Numbered from the stretch's first letter, positions 1 to 11,539 are shown. The stretch: 64,000 nt of DNA from Nemertoderma westbladi (GCA_032718475.1 JAUCBJ010009108.1:78971-142970), one strand, 5' to 3'. Numbers and translations are program-made. Notes: generated by a model from the letters alone, not told the origin.

Positions 1-793
1 GAATCATTAGAGGGAGCCCAACGGCTCCTCATCTCATTAGAACATGCTGCTCCTAGTGTTGGTCTTTTTATTAACTCCAGAAATACCAAAATTCTGACCG
101 TTAACTTTGAAAGTCCTCAGCAAGTCTCTGATCGGATGAGCATAAGCTCAAAGGATGGTATGCTTGAGCATGTGGACGACTTCTGTTACCTGGGTTCATG
201 GATCCGGAAGTCAGGTGAGGACCTTCGAATATGTAAGGGAAAGGCATGGGCAGCCTTGAATAGGCTTTCCAGGATTTGGAAGTCACCGAGAATTAATCGG
301 AAACTTAAGGTCCGATTATTTAGAGCAGCAGTAGTTCCAGTACTCCTCTACGGGAGTCCATGCTGGGCTCTAACTGCTGAGGACACCAAATCTCTGGATG
401 GCACATTCACAAGAATGCTACGCCGGGTTCATTGTGTCAAGTACAATGCACACATCTCCAACCAGACACTATTTAACATTGGAGGTGTCTCATTGGTTCC
501 CCCAAGCTTGACACTAGAACAAAATCGCCTCCGCTTTGCAGGACATTGCTTTCGCCGTGAGGACCAGCCAGTGCATAATCTTGTATTTGGCAGCCTCATG
601 GAGTGAATAAGCATGGTGGACAGCCCATGACTTTCTTGAGACGCATCTTAAAGGAACCTGGCCTTAAAGATGCGGATGATCTAGCAAATGTCATGGGTGA
701 TAGGGAGTTGTGGCGGTGCAATTTTGTTGACAAGCCGGCACAGCATTCTTAAAAATGCAGCTGCAATGCAGCATGCCGATCCTAGTAGTAGTG
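1..793 (+). mobile_element. Non-LTR retrotransposon, 3' part of ORF2 (reverse transcriptase C-terminus) plus 3' tail
   Basis: The window opens inside the reverse transcriptase frame, which is open from base 1 to a stop at 604-606. The protein carries the thumb/C-terminal block of animal non-LTR elements: DFCYLGSWI, then LNRLSRIWKSPRINRKLKVR, VLLYGSPCW and RLRFAGHCFRRED. The last ~50 residues (NKHGGQPMTFLRRIL to AQHS, stop at 750-752) are in another frame, so at least one indel has broken this copy. Non-coding sequence continues to a short TAG/GTA-repeat tail near 785-793. A second decayed copy lies on the minus strand at 41.4-43.0 kb and a 58-bp tail-only copy at 59971-60028; together they fix the 3' end. 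The clade (RTE-like, L2/CR1-like) is not resolved because endonuclease and palm are outside the window. Confidence 0.85.
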
Positions 794-1172
794 GCACATA
801 CCATTATAATTTTAAGGCTATAAGGCATATTGTTTGTAAAGTAAATTAATTCGAAATTAACAGGTTAATTTCTATATTAAACTATACATACATAGTATTG
901 TAGGTAGGACACAATTACGTGGCTCCTAATATGTGTCAATTATGTTCCAATTTTGTTTCAACTAAACAGAGACATACTAGTGGCAGCACGTGCGCCAATT
1001 AGCGCACATGGTATCAGCAACACGATGTTAAACTAATCCTTCTGTTGTTGTCGGATTGGTTTTTATTACCTTATTTAAATATGGGAGATATGACGTTTGC
1101 TAAGGTTAATTGTCACTTTCCCAATAGGAATACTGTATGTCACTTGCCCAATGATTCAGTTGCCCAATAAAA
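794..1172. other. AT-rich spacer without recognised genes
   Basis: Nothing codes here. Phrases such as TTGCCCAATA recur around 1110-1170 and again at 1440-1530, on both sides of the MITE, suggesting an older repeat with a short motif that the MITE split. Confidence 0.5.
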
Positions 1173-1427
1173 AGAGACAGGGGGGAAACTCGACGCAAAA
1201 CCCGCCTTGGCGAATTAATATCCCGCCTCAATGTTAAATTCTCAATTTAGGGAAAGGAGCAGCTTACAGTGGCAGGTTATTTTAACCAAAACAATAAACT
1301 AAACACAATAGAACAGGTTACAGTTTTATTTTTGAAAATAAGCAGCTGTTATTTGCGTCGAATTTCCCCTGGAGAGGGATGAATTTTATTGCGTCCAGTC
1401 CCCCCCCCCCCCCCCCCCCCCTATATG
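1173..1427. mobile_element. MITE with poly-G/poly-C terminal inverted repeats, copy 1
   Basis: The element runs from AGAGACAGGGGGG to a C run followed by CTATATG. It is flanked by the 7-bp direct repeat AATAAAA (1166-1172 and 1428-1434). Inner TIR parts are CGACGCAAAA at the left and TTGCGTCCAGT at the right. The interior holds GGCGAATTAATATCCCGCCT and ACCAAAACAATAAAC, shared with copies at 7664, 20463 and 27221. It has no coding capacity. The C run here is about 23 long. Confidence 0.85.
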
Positions 1428-1434
1428 AATAAAA

Positions 1435-1857
1435 ATCAGACGAGTCACTTGCCCATGCCCAATGGGCCACTTGCCCAATAGTTTAAAATAGAAAAGTCAC
1501 TTTCCCAATAGGTCACTTTTGCCCAATACATTACCATTAATTGCCCATTAAAATACCACTTCACTTTTATATGCTTTTAAAATTCTTATCTTGCTTATTA
1601 AACTACTAATTTTATCAATATTGTATGTAAGAGGTGTTCGTAGACAATTAAATGGTTCATTCAAATTTATTATTGACAATATGTTAACTAATTTGTAATA
1701 ATCAATGTAGTATATTAACAGTATGTACACAAACACATCCCTTATATAAGGGTAAATTAACAAAAAGGTAATTATACAGAGATGCAGTGGATCACTATCT
1801 CTTTCCTAGTAAAGATTTGCCCACACCCCCCCCCCCCCCCCCGCTTTTGTTTCCATA
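1435..1857. other. AT-rich spacer
   Basis: I see no supported gene. It contains TTGCCCAATA-type phrases (1445-1530) and a C run at 1826-1842. Confidence 0.5.
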
Positions 1858-1866
1858 CAATCCCAG

Positions 1867-3105
1867 GGTGTTCGGACACTTCCCCCCCGGACACTTCCCC
1901 CCCCGGACAGTTCCCCCCCGGACAGTTCCCCCCCGCTCAAGTAGGACACTTCCCCCCCGGACAGTTCCCTCCCGCTCAAGTAGGACACTTCACCCCCGGA
2001 CACTTCCCCCCCCCGGACACTCCCCCCCCCCCCCCCCCGACTGTTCGCACACTAACTTCGCACATTCGTATTTTTCATTTTGTAAGGTAAACGGGCCGCT
2101 TGTATCCAGACAAGTTGTATCCAAATTTCCTTTCGTAGCTCAGAAAGTGATCTTTTGCATCCCGATTTTACATTTTATATCCAAGTTTTATTTATGGGTT
2201 TTATCAATGCAATTACATCGTATTGTTTGCTAATCTTTAAACAATTAATTAGATGACCTATAAATTCCATCCCCCGAATGATATACTGTTTTTATTTTAA
2301 CTATAGAATTATAATAATTAATTGTTTTAATTATAAGTATTATTATGTAATAGTCTTCTTCAAATTGTATCAAATGGGGATGAATATTATTGTTGCAATT
2401 AAAATTATACATCTCCAGGGTAAAATCGACATGCGTCGACCTGTATTCTGTGTTCAGCATTACATATTGATATACATATTACTATACATACATACTATAT
2501 ATATAAATATTATACACACTACATTTTAATTTCCTGGTTACTTGCAATATTTTTAATATGATTTTGTTGAATTATATAATATTGTAGTAATTTATATATT
2601 AATTTGGTTAACATTCAATACAGCTCCTACTTTAGGCTTAGTCAATTTATTATCTGATGATACAAACATGAATTGATTAATTCAAAACGGTCTCAAAGTC
2701 TTTCACCACGGGCACACAGGGAAATGCCGGGGTTTGGGGGCAGCAGCCCCGAACAAAAGAAGCGGGGATTTGGGGGCGGCAGCCCCCAAGAAAAGAAGCG
2801 GGGGTTTGGGGGCGGCAGCCCCCAAGAAAAGAAGCAGGGGTTTGGGGGCGGCAGCCTCCAACAAAAGAAGCGGGGGTTTGGGGGCGGCAGCCCCCAATTG
2901 AAAGAAAAACAAACAAAATTTGACTATAAAAATGTTTCTTTTATAATTTTGAAAAAACTTGTCGAGGTACAACTTGTTCCGTAACCATCTTTAACTTTTG
3001 TTTATTGCTTTGATGCACCCAGATTAAGGGCAAGTGTCCGGGGGGGGGGGAGTGTCGGGGGGGAAGTGTCCGGAGGGAACTGTCCGGGGGGAAGTGTCCT
3101 AGATC
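1867..3105. mobile_element. Non-autonomous DNA element with tandem-repeat TIRs and 9-bp target duplication
   Basis: The 9-bp direct repeat CAATCCCAG is at 1858-1866 and 3106-3114. The left end starts GGTGTTCGGACACTTCCC and then carries a tandem array of ~15-16-bp units (CGGACACTTCCCCCC and CGGACAGTTCCCCCC, with GCTCAAGTA variants) to about 2035. The right end (3030-3105) holds the same units in inverse orientation. There is no transposase; open frames over the arrays are repeat artefacts. It shares architecture with elements at 8306, 24.3/28.9 kb and 39.6 kb. A 9-bp duplication fits Mutator-like elements, but the superfamily is inferred. Confidence 0.75.
2728..2900. repeat. Tandem repeat of a ~36-bp G-rich unit (about 5 copies)
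   Basis: Units contain GGGTTTGGGGGCGGCAGCCC followed by an A/G-rich stretch (CAAGAAAAGAAGC). They lie inside the element at 1867-3105. Each unit has a short GGGGGC...GCCCCC inverted repeat. The GFGGGSPQ-type translations on the plus strand are a by-product of the repeat. Confidence 0.8.
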
Positions 3106-3204
3106 CAATCCCAGAATATTTTATTGCGTTGTTTAAATCTCATAGTATGAAAGGGACTGCACTGGGATAACATGTTTGTAATTGTTGAAACTATAGTGGC
3201 GTGC

Positions 3205-3735
3205 TATTGCATCATATCTTGCTCAAAATTCAATATTTGAAGTGGGGTTGCAATATAAAAAAAAACTGCAAAATATTGACACAGTTCAGTTTAAATATTG
3301 ACACAACAATATAATATTGACACAGTACAATATAATATTGACAAAGTACAATATAATATTGACACAGTACAGTTTAAATATTGACGCAGTACAGTTTAAA
3401 TATTGATGCAGTACTTAAATATTGACACAGTTCAGTTTTAATATTGACGCTGTACAATACTGTATGAAATGACAATTCAAATTTCCCTCTCCACACATAC
3501 ATGTACTATTTGATTGGATAGTTAATCCAATGTACCACCAGTACATAGATGTCAGTGCCATACAGTACGTCATTCCTTATCCTCACTGCTTTAATATAAA
3601 AGTACAGTGATGTACTAAGGCATACTGCAGTGGAGTACATTTAGTACTAACGCTTAGATGTTGAATTTACAATTCAGATATCAGCCACTCAGGTTGTCAG
3701 GTAATAGGAATAACCTCATTAAATATTAGCCAATT
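3205..3735 (+). mobile_element. Interspersed element with internal 21-22-bp minisatellite, copy 1
   Basis: The left part (GCTCAAAATTCAATATTTGA, then TTGCAATAT and ACTGCAAAATATTGAC) and right part (ACAATTCAAATTTCCCTC, TTTGATTGGATAG, then AGATGTTGAA, AACCTCATTA) flank about nine units of AATATTGACACAGTACAGTT type. The same left and right sequences flank arrays at 5.46-6.93 kb and, inverted, at 11.5-11.9 and 12.36-13.11 kb. So the array is part of a mobile unit, not an isolated microsatellite. Central minisatellites are known in non-autonomous Helentron-like elements; the termini here are not good enough to assign it. Confidence 0.7.
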
Positions 3736-3940
3736 AGGAGACAACTGCTACACAGGGTATTGAATGATTTATAAAATAAGCAGACTGATAGCTCGCTGCC
3801 CGTTATTTCAACAATACCGGTACAACAGCAATAATGTTAATTCAGTAATTTTGTTGTTTTATTACTGTACTGTATTCTGTATTCGCAATAATTTTTATTG
3901 TCTGTTTAAATCCTTTTTTTGTCCTTTTTTTTTGTCTTTT

Positions 3941-4121
3941 TATGTCCTCCAGAAATCTACCGTTAGGTTCCATGCTACCGGTTTCTCTACTGCTGTTCTC
4001 TCAGGCTATCAGTACCGGTATTAGTTTTTTTTTTACTTTTTATGTCCTCCAGAAATGTACCGTTAGGTTCCATGCTACCGGTTTCTCTACTGCTGTTCTC
4101 TCAGGCTATCAGTACCGGTAT
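3941..4121. repeat. Direct duplication of an ~82-bp segment
   Basis: TATGTCCTCCAGAAA to CTATCAGTACCGGTA occurs at about 3941-4021 and again at about 4039-4121 with one or two differences, separated by a T-rich spacer. It looks like a recent local duplication. Confidence 0.85.
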
Positions 4122-4267
4122 ATAGAGCACTATTTTGCAGTATTGCATGTACAGATGTAGGTATAAAGCAGGTATTTTAGTACCGGTACCGGCACCGGTA
4201 CTGCTGTAGGCCTACTGTGTAGCCTACCATTTAAATACGGTACTGGTAGGCCTACCGGCTAACCGGT

Positions 4268-4935
4268 TGTTTTCGTTAGAAAATCCCGCCTCTGTAACCT
4301 GCTCCTTTCCCTGATTTGGTAAAAGTGACCGTTTATTGTTTTGGTTAGAAATCCCGCCTCTGTAACCTGCTCCTTTCCTTCATTTTGTAAAGTGACTGTT
4401 TATTGTTTTGGTTAGAAAATCCCGCCTCTGTAACCTGCCCCTTTCCCTCAATTAGTTAAGTGATCGTTTATGTTTTGGTTAGGAAATCCCGCCTCTGTAA
4501 CCTGCTCCTTTCTCTCAATTGGTAATGTTATCGTTTATTGTTTTGGTTAGAAAATCCCGTCTCTGTAACCTGCTCCTTTCCCTGATTTGGTAAAGTGACT
4601 GTTTATTGTTTTGGTTAGAAAATCCCGCCTCTGTAACCTGCTCCTTTCTCTCAATTGGTAATGTTATCGTTTGTTTTCGTTAGAAACTCCCGTCTCTGTA
4701 ACCTGCTCCTTTCCTTGATTTGGTAAAGTGACTGTTTATTGTTTTGGTTAGAAAATCCCGCCTCTGTATCCCGCTTCTTTCCCTCAATTAGTTAAATGAT
4801 CGTTTATTGTTTTGGTTAGAAAGGCCCGCCCCTGTAACCTGCTCCTTTCCTTCATTTGGTAATGTAACTGTTTATTGTTTTGGTTAGAAAATCCGGCCTT
4901 AACCTGCTCCTTTCCATCAATTGGTAATTGTTTTT
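4268..4935. repeat. Tandem array of a ~68-bp unit (about ten copies)
   Basis: Each unit contains GTAACCTGCTCCTTTCC, a variable ATTTGGTAA segment, TTTATTGTTTTGGTTAGAAA and CCCGCCTCT. The same sequence, reverse-complemented, forms the array at 13349-14275, and one unit is the interior of the poly-G/poly-C MITE (GGAAAGGAGCAGGTTACAG, ACCAAAACAATAAAC). The arrays therefore appear to be tandem amplification of MITE interior sequence. Confidence 0.85.
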
Positions 4936-5093
4936 GGCTATAAAATGAGTGTTTTGCTACGTCATGTGGTAATCGATTATCGACAACAACCACAAACTAT
5001 TAAATTTTTTAATAAATAATTAAACTTATTAAATTCTTTTTACCACAGGCGCATATGGAAATCTATCTCATAGTCTATAAATCGTGGAATAAT

Positions 5094-5345
5094 TGAATGT
5101 TTTGGCACAGGCATAGTGAAACCAACTGTCCGACAGACCAGAAATCAACAAATTTTGAATGTTTTGGCATAGGCATGTTGAAATCAACTGTCTGACAGTC
5201 CAGAAATCAGCAGTCTGACATAAAAAAACATAATAACAAAAAATACATAAAAAGTCATTAAAAGGACAACAAAAGTCATTAAAGGGACAACAAAAGTCAT
5301 TATGCACAATTCGTAAAAAAAGGAGGACAAAAAAGTCAAATAAAA
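5094..5345. repeat. Short local tandem repeats
   Basis: Two ~65-bp units share GAATGTTTTGGCA, AGGCATAG/GTTGAAA and CCAGAAATCA (5094-5220). They are followed by several copies of a ~20-bp AAAGGACAACAAAAGTCATT unit (5255-5345). No coding is apparent. Confidence 0.7.
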
Positions 5346-5462
5346 GGACATAAAAAATCACTCCTTATGTATTTATTAGCTAGGCCTATGTACTGTATTA
5401 TTAATTTTGAAGTTATTAATTTCTCTTGACTGTTAGGCCATACTGTGCGTGGTAGGCCTCTT

Positions 5463-6940
5463 ATGTATGGCATCATATCTGGCTCAAAATTCAATATTTG
5501 AAGTGGGTGTTGCAATATTTACAAAAACTGCAAAATATTGACACAGCACAATATAATATTGACACAGTTCAATACAATATTGACACAGTTCAATATAATA
5601 TTGACACAGTACAGTATAATATTTGTAGGCCTTGGTATGTTAAGACTGTGATGGGATCCGAGAGGATCCCGGTTTATCCGGTGTTGTTTCGTACGCGTCA
5701 GCCGCACCGTGTGATGGAAAAGGAGTTTGTTGTTCCAGTATTGTTAATAATATGAAATAGGTGATAGCATATACAGATATAGATTGACAGATAGCACCAA
5801 TGACTGAATACTGCTGGTAATATGGGTGACGGTGGCGACGGTCTTAACAGTCACCGTACTGCCTGACTGTACTGGGATGACTACTGAGTAAACTAAACTG
5901 AATAGGGAAGCACCAACAGGTAATATACTGCACAGTTGGCCATATTACTGTATCTAGTCGATGCTGTCCCCCCATTGGCTAATATCCCACTTCTCGCCCT
6001 TTCACCTTCCCTGGTGTGTTTCCCGTTGCCCCTGTTGTTCTCTCTCTGTCAGGGGTTTGGCCCCTGACCCTTATTGTGTGTTTCTCCTTCCCACTTTATT
6101 GGGGTGACACGAGGTTGATATTGGTAATCAACCTCGTGCTCCCAATATTGCTTCACAGTTTAATGGCTCACTCCATGGGGTTTGGTTAGCGGAATTGGAT
6201 AAGCTAACAATATTGACACAGTGTACAGTATAATATTGACACAGTACAGTGTAATATTGACGCAGTACAGTTTAAATATTGACACAGTACAGTACAGTAT
6301 AATATTGACACAGTACAGTTTAAATATTGACACAGTACAGTTTAAATATTGACACAGAACAGTTTAAATATTGACACAGTACAGTATAATATTGACACAG
6401 TTCAATATAATATTGACACAGTACAGTATAATATTGACACAGTTCAATATAATATTGATACAGTACAGTATAATATTGACACAGTACAGTATAATATTGA
6501 CACAGTACAGTATAATATTGACACAGTACAGTTTAAATATTGACACAGTACAGTATAATATTGACACAGTACAGTTTAAATATTGACACAGTACAGTTTA
6601 AATATTGACACAGTACAGTTTAAATATTGACACAGTACAGTATAATATTGACACAGTACAGTTTAAATATTGACACAGTACAGTTTAAATATTGACACAG
6701 TACAGTTTAAATATTGACATAGTACAGTATAATATTGACACAGTACAGTTTAAATATTGACACAGTACAGTTTAAATATTGACACAGTACAGTTTAAATA
6801 TTGACACAGTACAGTTTAAATATTGACACAGTACAGTATAATATTGACACAGTACAGTTTAAATATTGACACAATATAAATGACTATTCAAATTTCCCTC
6901 CGCGCACATCCCTTTTGATTGGATAGAAAGTGGGATGTTG
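5463..6940 (+). mobile_element. Minisatellite-bearing element, copy 2 (interrupted)
   Basis: The left end at 5463-5530 matches copy 1 (GCTCAAAATTCAATATTTGA). Four array units follow, then unrelated sequence (about 5623-6204), then about thirty more ATATTGACACAGTACAGTTT-type units (6208-6870). The right end is TTCAAATTTCCC and TTTTGATTGGATAG (6890-6926). The inserted stretch has a perfect 12-bp hairpin (CACGAGGTTGAT / ATCAACCTCGTG, about 6108-6138). Right-end sequence resumes beyond the transposon at 6943-9651. Repetitive MTQY/NIDTVQ-type translations are artefacts. Confidence 0.7.
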
Positions 6941-7663
6941 TACAGTCCCAATCCCAATAAACATTAACTTGGTCGTTTTGGCGGCCAAAATGACCAAAAT
7001 CGCCAAAAAAATGTAGTGTATTCCTATGGGCTACTTGGTCGTTTTGGCGAAGCGATTTAACTCGACTCAGTCAAGTCCAGACAGCCCGTCTCCTTGGACA
7101 TCCATTTGGTTGCTCTGACTAAATGTCGGCTCTCTTTCATTTTTATTATTGACAGATTGTTAACTTACCTGGAGCTGAGTCGGGCCTTTCAGTTGTAGTA
7201 AAGACCACCCACTGAGGCATACAGCACAGGCTAATACGTAATAAGGGAGTTAGTTGAATGCGGCTTTGTTAAAAGGAGGAGTATGTATAATAATCGGATT
7301 TTGTGTGTTATTATTAGATAATCACTTCTCACCTTTTCCTTTGTGTAGCTTCAGTTTAGAGTCATTATGAAATGGCAACGTGTTCTGTATGAAGGCGTCC
7401 TAATTATAGTTTTATAGTTAGAAGCTGGGTCTGTGACAGGGCGAGAGGTAGCTATTAAATAGCGACACTCAGTCTCGAACGAGTTCGGTATACTGATGAA
7501 ATTCAGATTAGACGGCGCGGCCTATTTCTAGTAGCTGGGTCTGAATTCGAGGGCGGCGGCGATAGTAACTGAAAACATTATAATATCAGGCTCTGGCTCT
7601 GTGCTAACAGTCAACAGAGTCGGCATATTTGGGTGAATTTATGATGATGTAATTATTATTTAT

Positions 7664-7909
7664 CGAGACAGGGGGGGGGGGGGGGGGGGACTGGACGCAA
7701 AACTCGCCTTGGCGAATTAATATCCCGCCTCAATGTTAAATTCTCAATTTAGGGAAAGGAGCAGGTTATAGTGGCACGTTATTTTAACCAAAACAATAAA
7801 TTAAACATAAATGAACATTACAGTTTTATTTTTGAGAGTAATCATCTGTTATTTACGTCAAATCTCCCCTGGAGAGTGATGAATTTTTATTGCGTCCAGT
7901 CCCTTACTG
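7664..7909. mobile_element. Poly-G/poly-C MITE, copy 2 (nested in transposon A)
   Basis: It runs from CGAGACAG plus a ~20-bp G run and ACTGGACGCAAAA to TTGCGTCCAGTCCCTTACTG. It is flanked by the 7-bp repeat TATTTAT (7657-7663, 7910-7916). The right C run has shrunk to three bases. It is orthologous to the copy at 27221, since both sit at the same site in transposons A and B. Confidence 0.85.
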
Positions 7910-8305
7910 TATTTATGAGAGCATTTATAATATAGCGTACTAAACAGCTAAATAAAGAAAAATCTATGTAAAGTACTTTTCTCATATTTTAAAGAATTTT
8001 TACAAATTAAATATATGAACTTGTTATTTTTATTACCAATTGAATAGAATTAAAGTAAATAATTAATTATTACGCTGCAAGTGCTAGCACACTGCTTATA
8101 ACCTAAGTGACAGGTAAAGGTGTGTCAATTATTAGATTACTAAAAAATATGTAGAAAATAATAAGTTAGGGCGGGCGCCTCACACAGCACTCTTACAGGC
8201 ATGTTTACTACAGTGGCGAGCCCAGCCATTACTACACTGGAGCCTTTCTCTCTACCTAAAGGTATAGAGAACTCTACATCAGCGCCAACATGCTGGGCTT
8301 TACTT

Positions 8306-9497
8306 GGTATACAGACGTTTCGGCCTAGGACGTTTCGGTCCAGGACGTTTCGGCCCGGACATTTCGGCCCGGACGATTCGGCCCGGACGTTTCGGCCCAT
8401 GACTGTAACTTAATGAAAAGGCCAACTTGTTTGATATGATAATAATTATTCATTAAAATTATAATTATTTCACAATAACATACAAACACTTAATAAAATA
8501 TCTTTCATGAAATGGCTATTTAATTTTATCTTTATTTCAAAATAAAATAAACATTAGGGAAGTGGTGTTCTGGTTACTGGTTCCATAGACAATTCGCCAT
8601 CAGTTATGTTATGCGGCCGAAAAAATGCAAGTCAGAACAAATCTATTGGTCTCGAGTACCACATTGCTAATCCTAATATACAGTACTACCAAAGTGAATC
8701 AATTTCACGACCCATGTAGAGCTTATATCTCGTCTGATCGATATATTTTGGAGATACTTCATTAACTTTAAACATTACTCAATTGATAATTCTTGTAGCT
8801 GGACAGTGTATTGCAGCTATGTCTTAATGATCTGTTGAAACAATAACTCTCATCTTCGATGATAGTGATAGATGATTTTGATTTATACTGATAGATAGAT
8901 AACGACGTATAATGCTTTTATTAATACATATGCTTTTAATACATATTTTATTTCACTTCACATCCACTCTGGTCCTTTTAATGCGCATACATTTCATCTA
9001 AATTTAAATTTAATACGCATACATTTCATCTAAATTTAAATTTAATACGCATATATTTCATCTAAATTTAAATTTAATACGCATATATTTTATCTCATTC
9101 CATATGACATCCTGTCTGTCTCTTAATTATTAGCAATGCTCCTATAATGAAATATTTCTTATCTATTATATTTTTAAGACCAACATTAAAATACAGTAAT
9201 AATTTTAATTCGGTTTATTTTAATGTACTTAATTTATTGACTCACATTTTAAAATACGTATGTTTTTTTATGGGGGAAACCCCATCATCATAATACGTTC
9301 CTACTGACAACTCCTCTTGTAACGAACGTAACAACTACAAAACAAATATATTGAATAACTTATTTATTATTAATAGCTTATTTAAGGGAGTAAAGTGAAT
9401 CTTTGGGCCAAAACGTCCGACAAGCAAATCTTGTATTTCATTCATTGGGCCGAAACGTCCTAGGCCAAAACGTCTTAGACCGAAACGTCTGTTACCC
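8306..9497. mobile_element. Element with tandem GGACGTTTCGG TIRs and 9-bp target duplication
   Basis: It is flanked by GCTTTACTT (8297-8305 and 9498-9506). Transposon copy B has a single GCTTTACTT (27873-27881) and no insertion, a clean empty site. The left end is GGTATACAGACGTTTCGGCC followed by GGACGTTTCGGNCC units to about 8398. The right end (about 9405-9497) carries the inverse and ends CGTCTGTTACCC. The interior is AT-rich, with three ~33-bp direct repeats at 8985-9090 (TTTCATCTAAATTTAAATTT). There is no transposase. Confidence 0.85.
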
Positions 9498-9740
9498 GCT
9501 TTACTTACACTCAGCATCTATTCACTGGCTGTGATTGACAAGCCAACGTGCCTCAGCAGTTCCTTTCATGAATACCGCAGTTTTTACTTGGCCATTTTGG
9601 TAATTTTGGCCGCCAAAATGACCAAGTTAATGTTTATTGGGATTGGGACTGTACCAGTGTACAGCAGTATTACTATACTAAATTAGGCCTACTGTCTGAC
9701 TGTGAACAGACTGTTAGCAAGATACATAGATATATGACAT

Positions 9741-10636
9741 ATGGATGACCTGTCGGCGTCTGTAGTTAGTGGATCTGAGCTCTTTCTGCGAGATTTAGAG
9801 AAAGTTCTTGAGTCATGTTTACGCTTTGCGAGGGACAATTCACACGAAATACATGGACAATATACACACGCCGGTTGTAAGTTGGTGTATGGAATCCTAA
9901 AGGCGACGGGGATCAAAGTACAGATGAATAGAGTTCACAGAATTCTAACTGAAGTTGACCCTGTTTTATCTTCTCAACGATGGGGCGCCCTCGTCACCCG
10001 AAGGAAATACTTTGTTCCTGGGGCAAATTCTCTGTGGCATATAGATGGACATCACAGTTTGATAAGGTTGGTTTGCTTTTTTGTAAGCATTTAAATTAGG
10101 CCCAATCCTAAATATCTTATACAATAAACAATAATTATACTGATTGATGATACAGATTTTCAGTTTGGATAGTGAAAATCCCTTTGCAAAATGGTGGTGA
10201 GTGGGATTTGAACACGGAACTTGGCTTAATAGTCATCAACCAATTAAGCTACCGGTATATTACTGTATACAGTAGTGTTTTACAGTTCATAACTATACAG
10301 TATTTATTTATATTGGTCTTAGATTATATTTATTTTATATTTTAATTGTTATACAGATGGGGTATTATTATTCATGGAGGAGTTGATGGATACTCTCGGT
10401 CGATAGTATATCTACGAGCCAGTTCAAATAACCGTGCAGAGACTGTGTTTACGTCCTTCATCGAAGCAATCAATTTGTTTGGATTTCCATCAAGAGTTCG
10501 TGGTGACAAAGGTGGCGGCGAAAATCGCCGAGTCGCTGATTGGATGATCGAATACTAAGGAACAGATAGAGGAAGCTATATTGCTGGCCGGAGCACCCAT
10601 AACCAGCGTATAGAGCGGCTATGGCGGGATGTATTT
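9741..10636 (+). pseudogene. Integrase-core (DDE) protein, intron-containing, with premature stop
   Basis: Exon 1 (9741-10066) reads from MDDLSASVV through an all-helical stretch (HAGCKLVYGILKATGIKV) to NSLWHIDGHH, the first catalytic Asp of the rve/integrase fold. A GT..AG intron fits 10067-10356. Exon 2 continues WGIIIHGGVDGYSRSIVYL, SRVRGDKGGGENR (second Asp), then a TAA at 10556-10558. The same frame goes on past it with [15 protein letters not shown], which holds the expected catalytic Glu. A possible donor follows near 10636. This matches a class of animal integrase-core proteins related to transposases, often found as single genes. The in-frame stop suggests a relic unless the assembly is wrong. 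Confidence 0.75.
10185..10262 (-). repeat. tRNA-like (SINE-type) sequence inside the integrase intron
   Basis: On the minus strand, GGTAGCTTAATTGGTTGATG resembles an A box and GTGTTCAAATCCCACTCACC a B box, at tRNA-like spacing. The 5' acceptor strand does not pair with the 3' side, so a tRNA-derived SINE remnant is more likely than a working tRNA gene. Confidence 0.5.
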
Positions 10637-11535
10637 AGAGTATATAGTATGTCATTTATACTACAATTTATTTTACTTCTTAGAGCAAAACTCATTACTT
10701 AATTTTGATAACAATAATTTTGATTTACATTGTTACACTGTTAATCATACTCTAAGTTATTGGCTGTATACACTTGGATCTCAGTCACAACTGGCGCTAC
10801 GAGAGACTTGATCCCATGCCGAATTTCAAGTCCATCTTGCTACCCAAACATTGAAACTAAGATCGATTATTTTTTAATTATATTCGGTACGGATCATGAC
10901 TTCGCGCAGCACGAGCTAATATACAAATGACACAGACATTATAATGTAGCTATGAAAAAACACTAAAACAATCTATGAGTCTATTAATATTTTCAATGTT
11001 CAGGAGTAAGTACCAGTACTCAGTCATATTCTCCCAAATCCTGCGCCAGATTCGAAATATGAATTAATAAACTGTTGTTTCATTCCGTCCTCTGAGATTA
11101 TATGGCGTGGGATTATAAGTTGTTTGGCGCAAGTGGAATATGTCAAACGACACCTGCAGCCATCACTATAACTACGATTTAAAGATTACGGTTAAGTTGG
11201 CTGTCATAACGGGACTAGTAGAGCCAAATAAGGAAGGCTACCAGCGGACCGATTCACGGTACTGCGGTATGGGTCATGGGTAGTGCTGTAGTGTTGTGTA
11301 TGCGTGCCAGTCATTGCAGCATTGAGTCATTATTTACAGTACAGCAGTGGGCCTACAGGAATGGAACCATGGAACTGCAGTAGGCCTTAGTACTGTTGTA
11401 CAGCACTAAACTGCAGTACTGCTATAAGTAATGAAGGTAGTAATGAATGGCGTGTAGTACCATGGCCTACGTAGTACATAGTAAGGAATTATGCCTGTAC
11501 TGCTGTATGCTGTACTGCATACTCCTACATTGTGG
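10637..11535. other. AT-rich non-coding stretch
   Basis: No further integrase exon could be recognised. CAGTACTG-type short palindromes are dense at 11330-11530. Nothing else is supported. Confidence 0.4.
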
Positions 11536-11539
11536 ATTA

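Larger units (their letters stand above)
6943..9651. mobile_element. Tc1/mariner-type non-autonomous transposon, copy A (carries two nested insertions)
   Basis: TIRs begin CAGTCCCAATCCCAATAAAC and continue with ATTAACTTGGTC and TTTTGGCGGCCAAAA; the right end is the inverse, ending GGGATTGGGACTG. TA flanks both ends (6941-6942 and 9652-9653). The related minisatellite element at 12.4-12.5 kb gives an empty site: minus-strand AAAGTGGAATGTTGTACTAG matches the joined flanks here, with one TA. Copy B at 26500-28026 is the same element without the 8306-9497 insertion. No transposase is encoded. The CAGT end and TA duplication are typical of Tc1/mariner; the family assignment rests on ends only. Confidence 0.85.

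Noticed and set aside
1787-2233. Pro-rich frame of 148 residues
   Set aside because: It lies over the GGACACTTCCCCCC array of the 9-bp-duplication element.
2673-2984. GFGGGSPQEKK repeat protein
   Set aside because: Translation of a 36-bp tandem repeat inside a non-coding element; frames on the other strand are equally open.
7664-7909. Assembly-gap explanation for the long G and C runs
   Set aside because: Runs occur at the same two places in four elements with precise 7-bp flanking repeats, so they are part of the element, although run lengths may be inaccurate.
10185-10262. Functional tRNA gene (minus)
   Set aside because: A and B boxes are present but the acceptor stem does not pair; kept as SINE-like.
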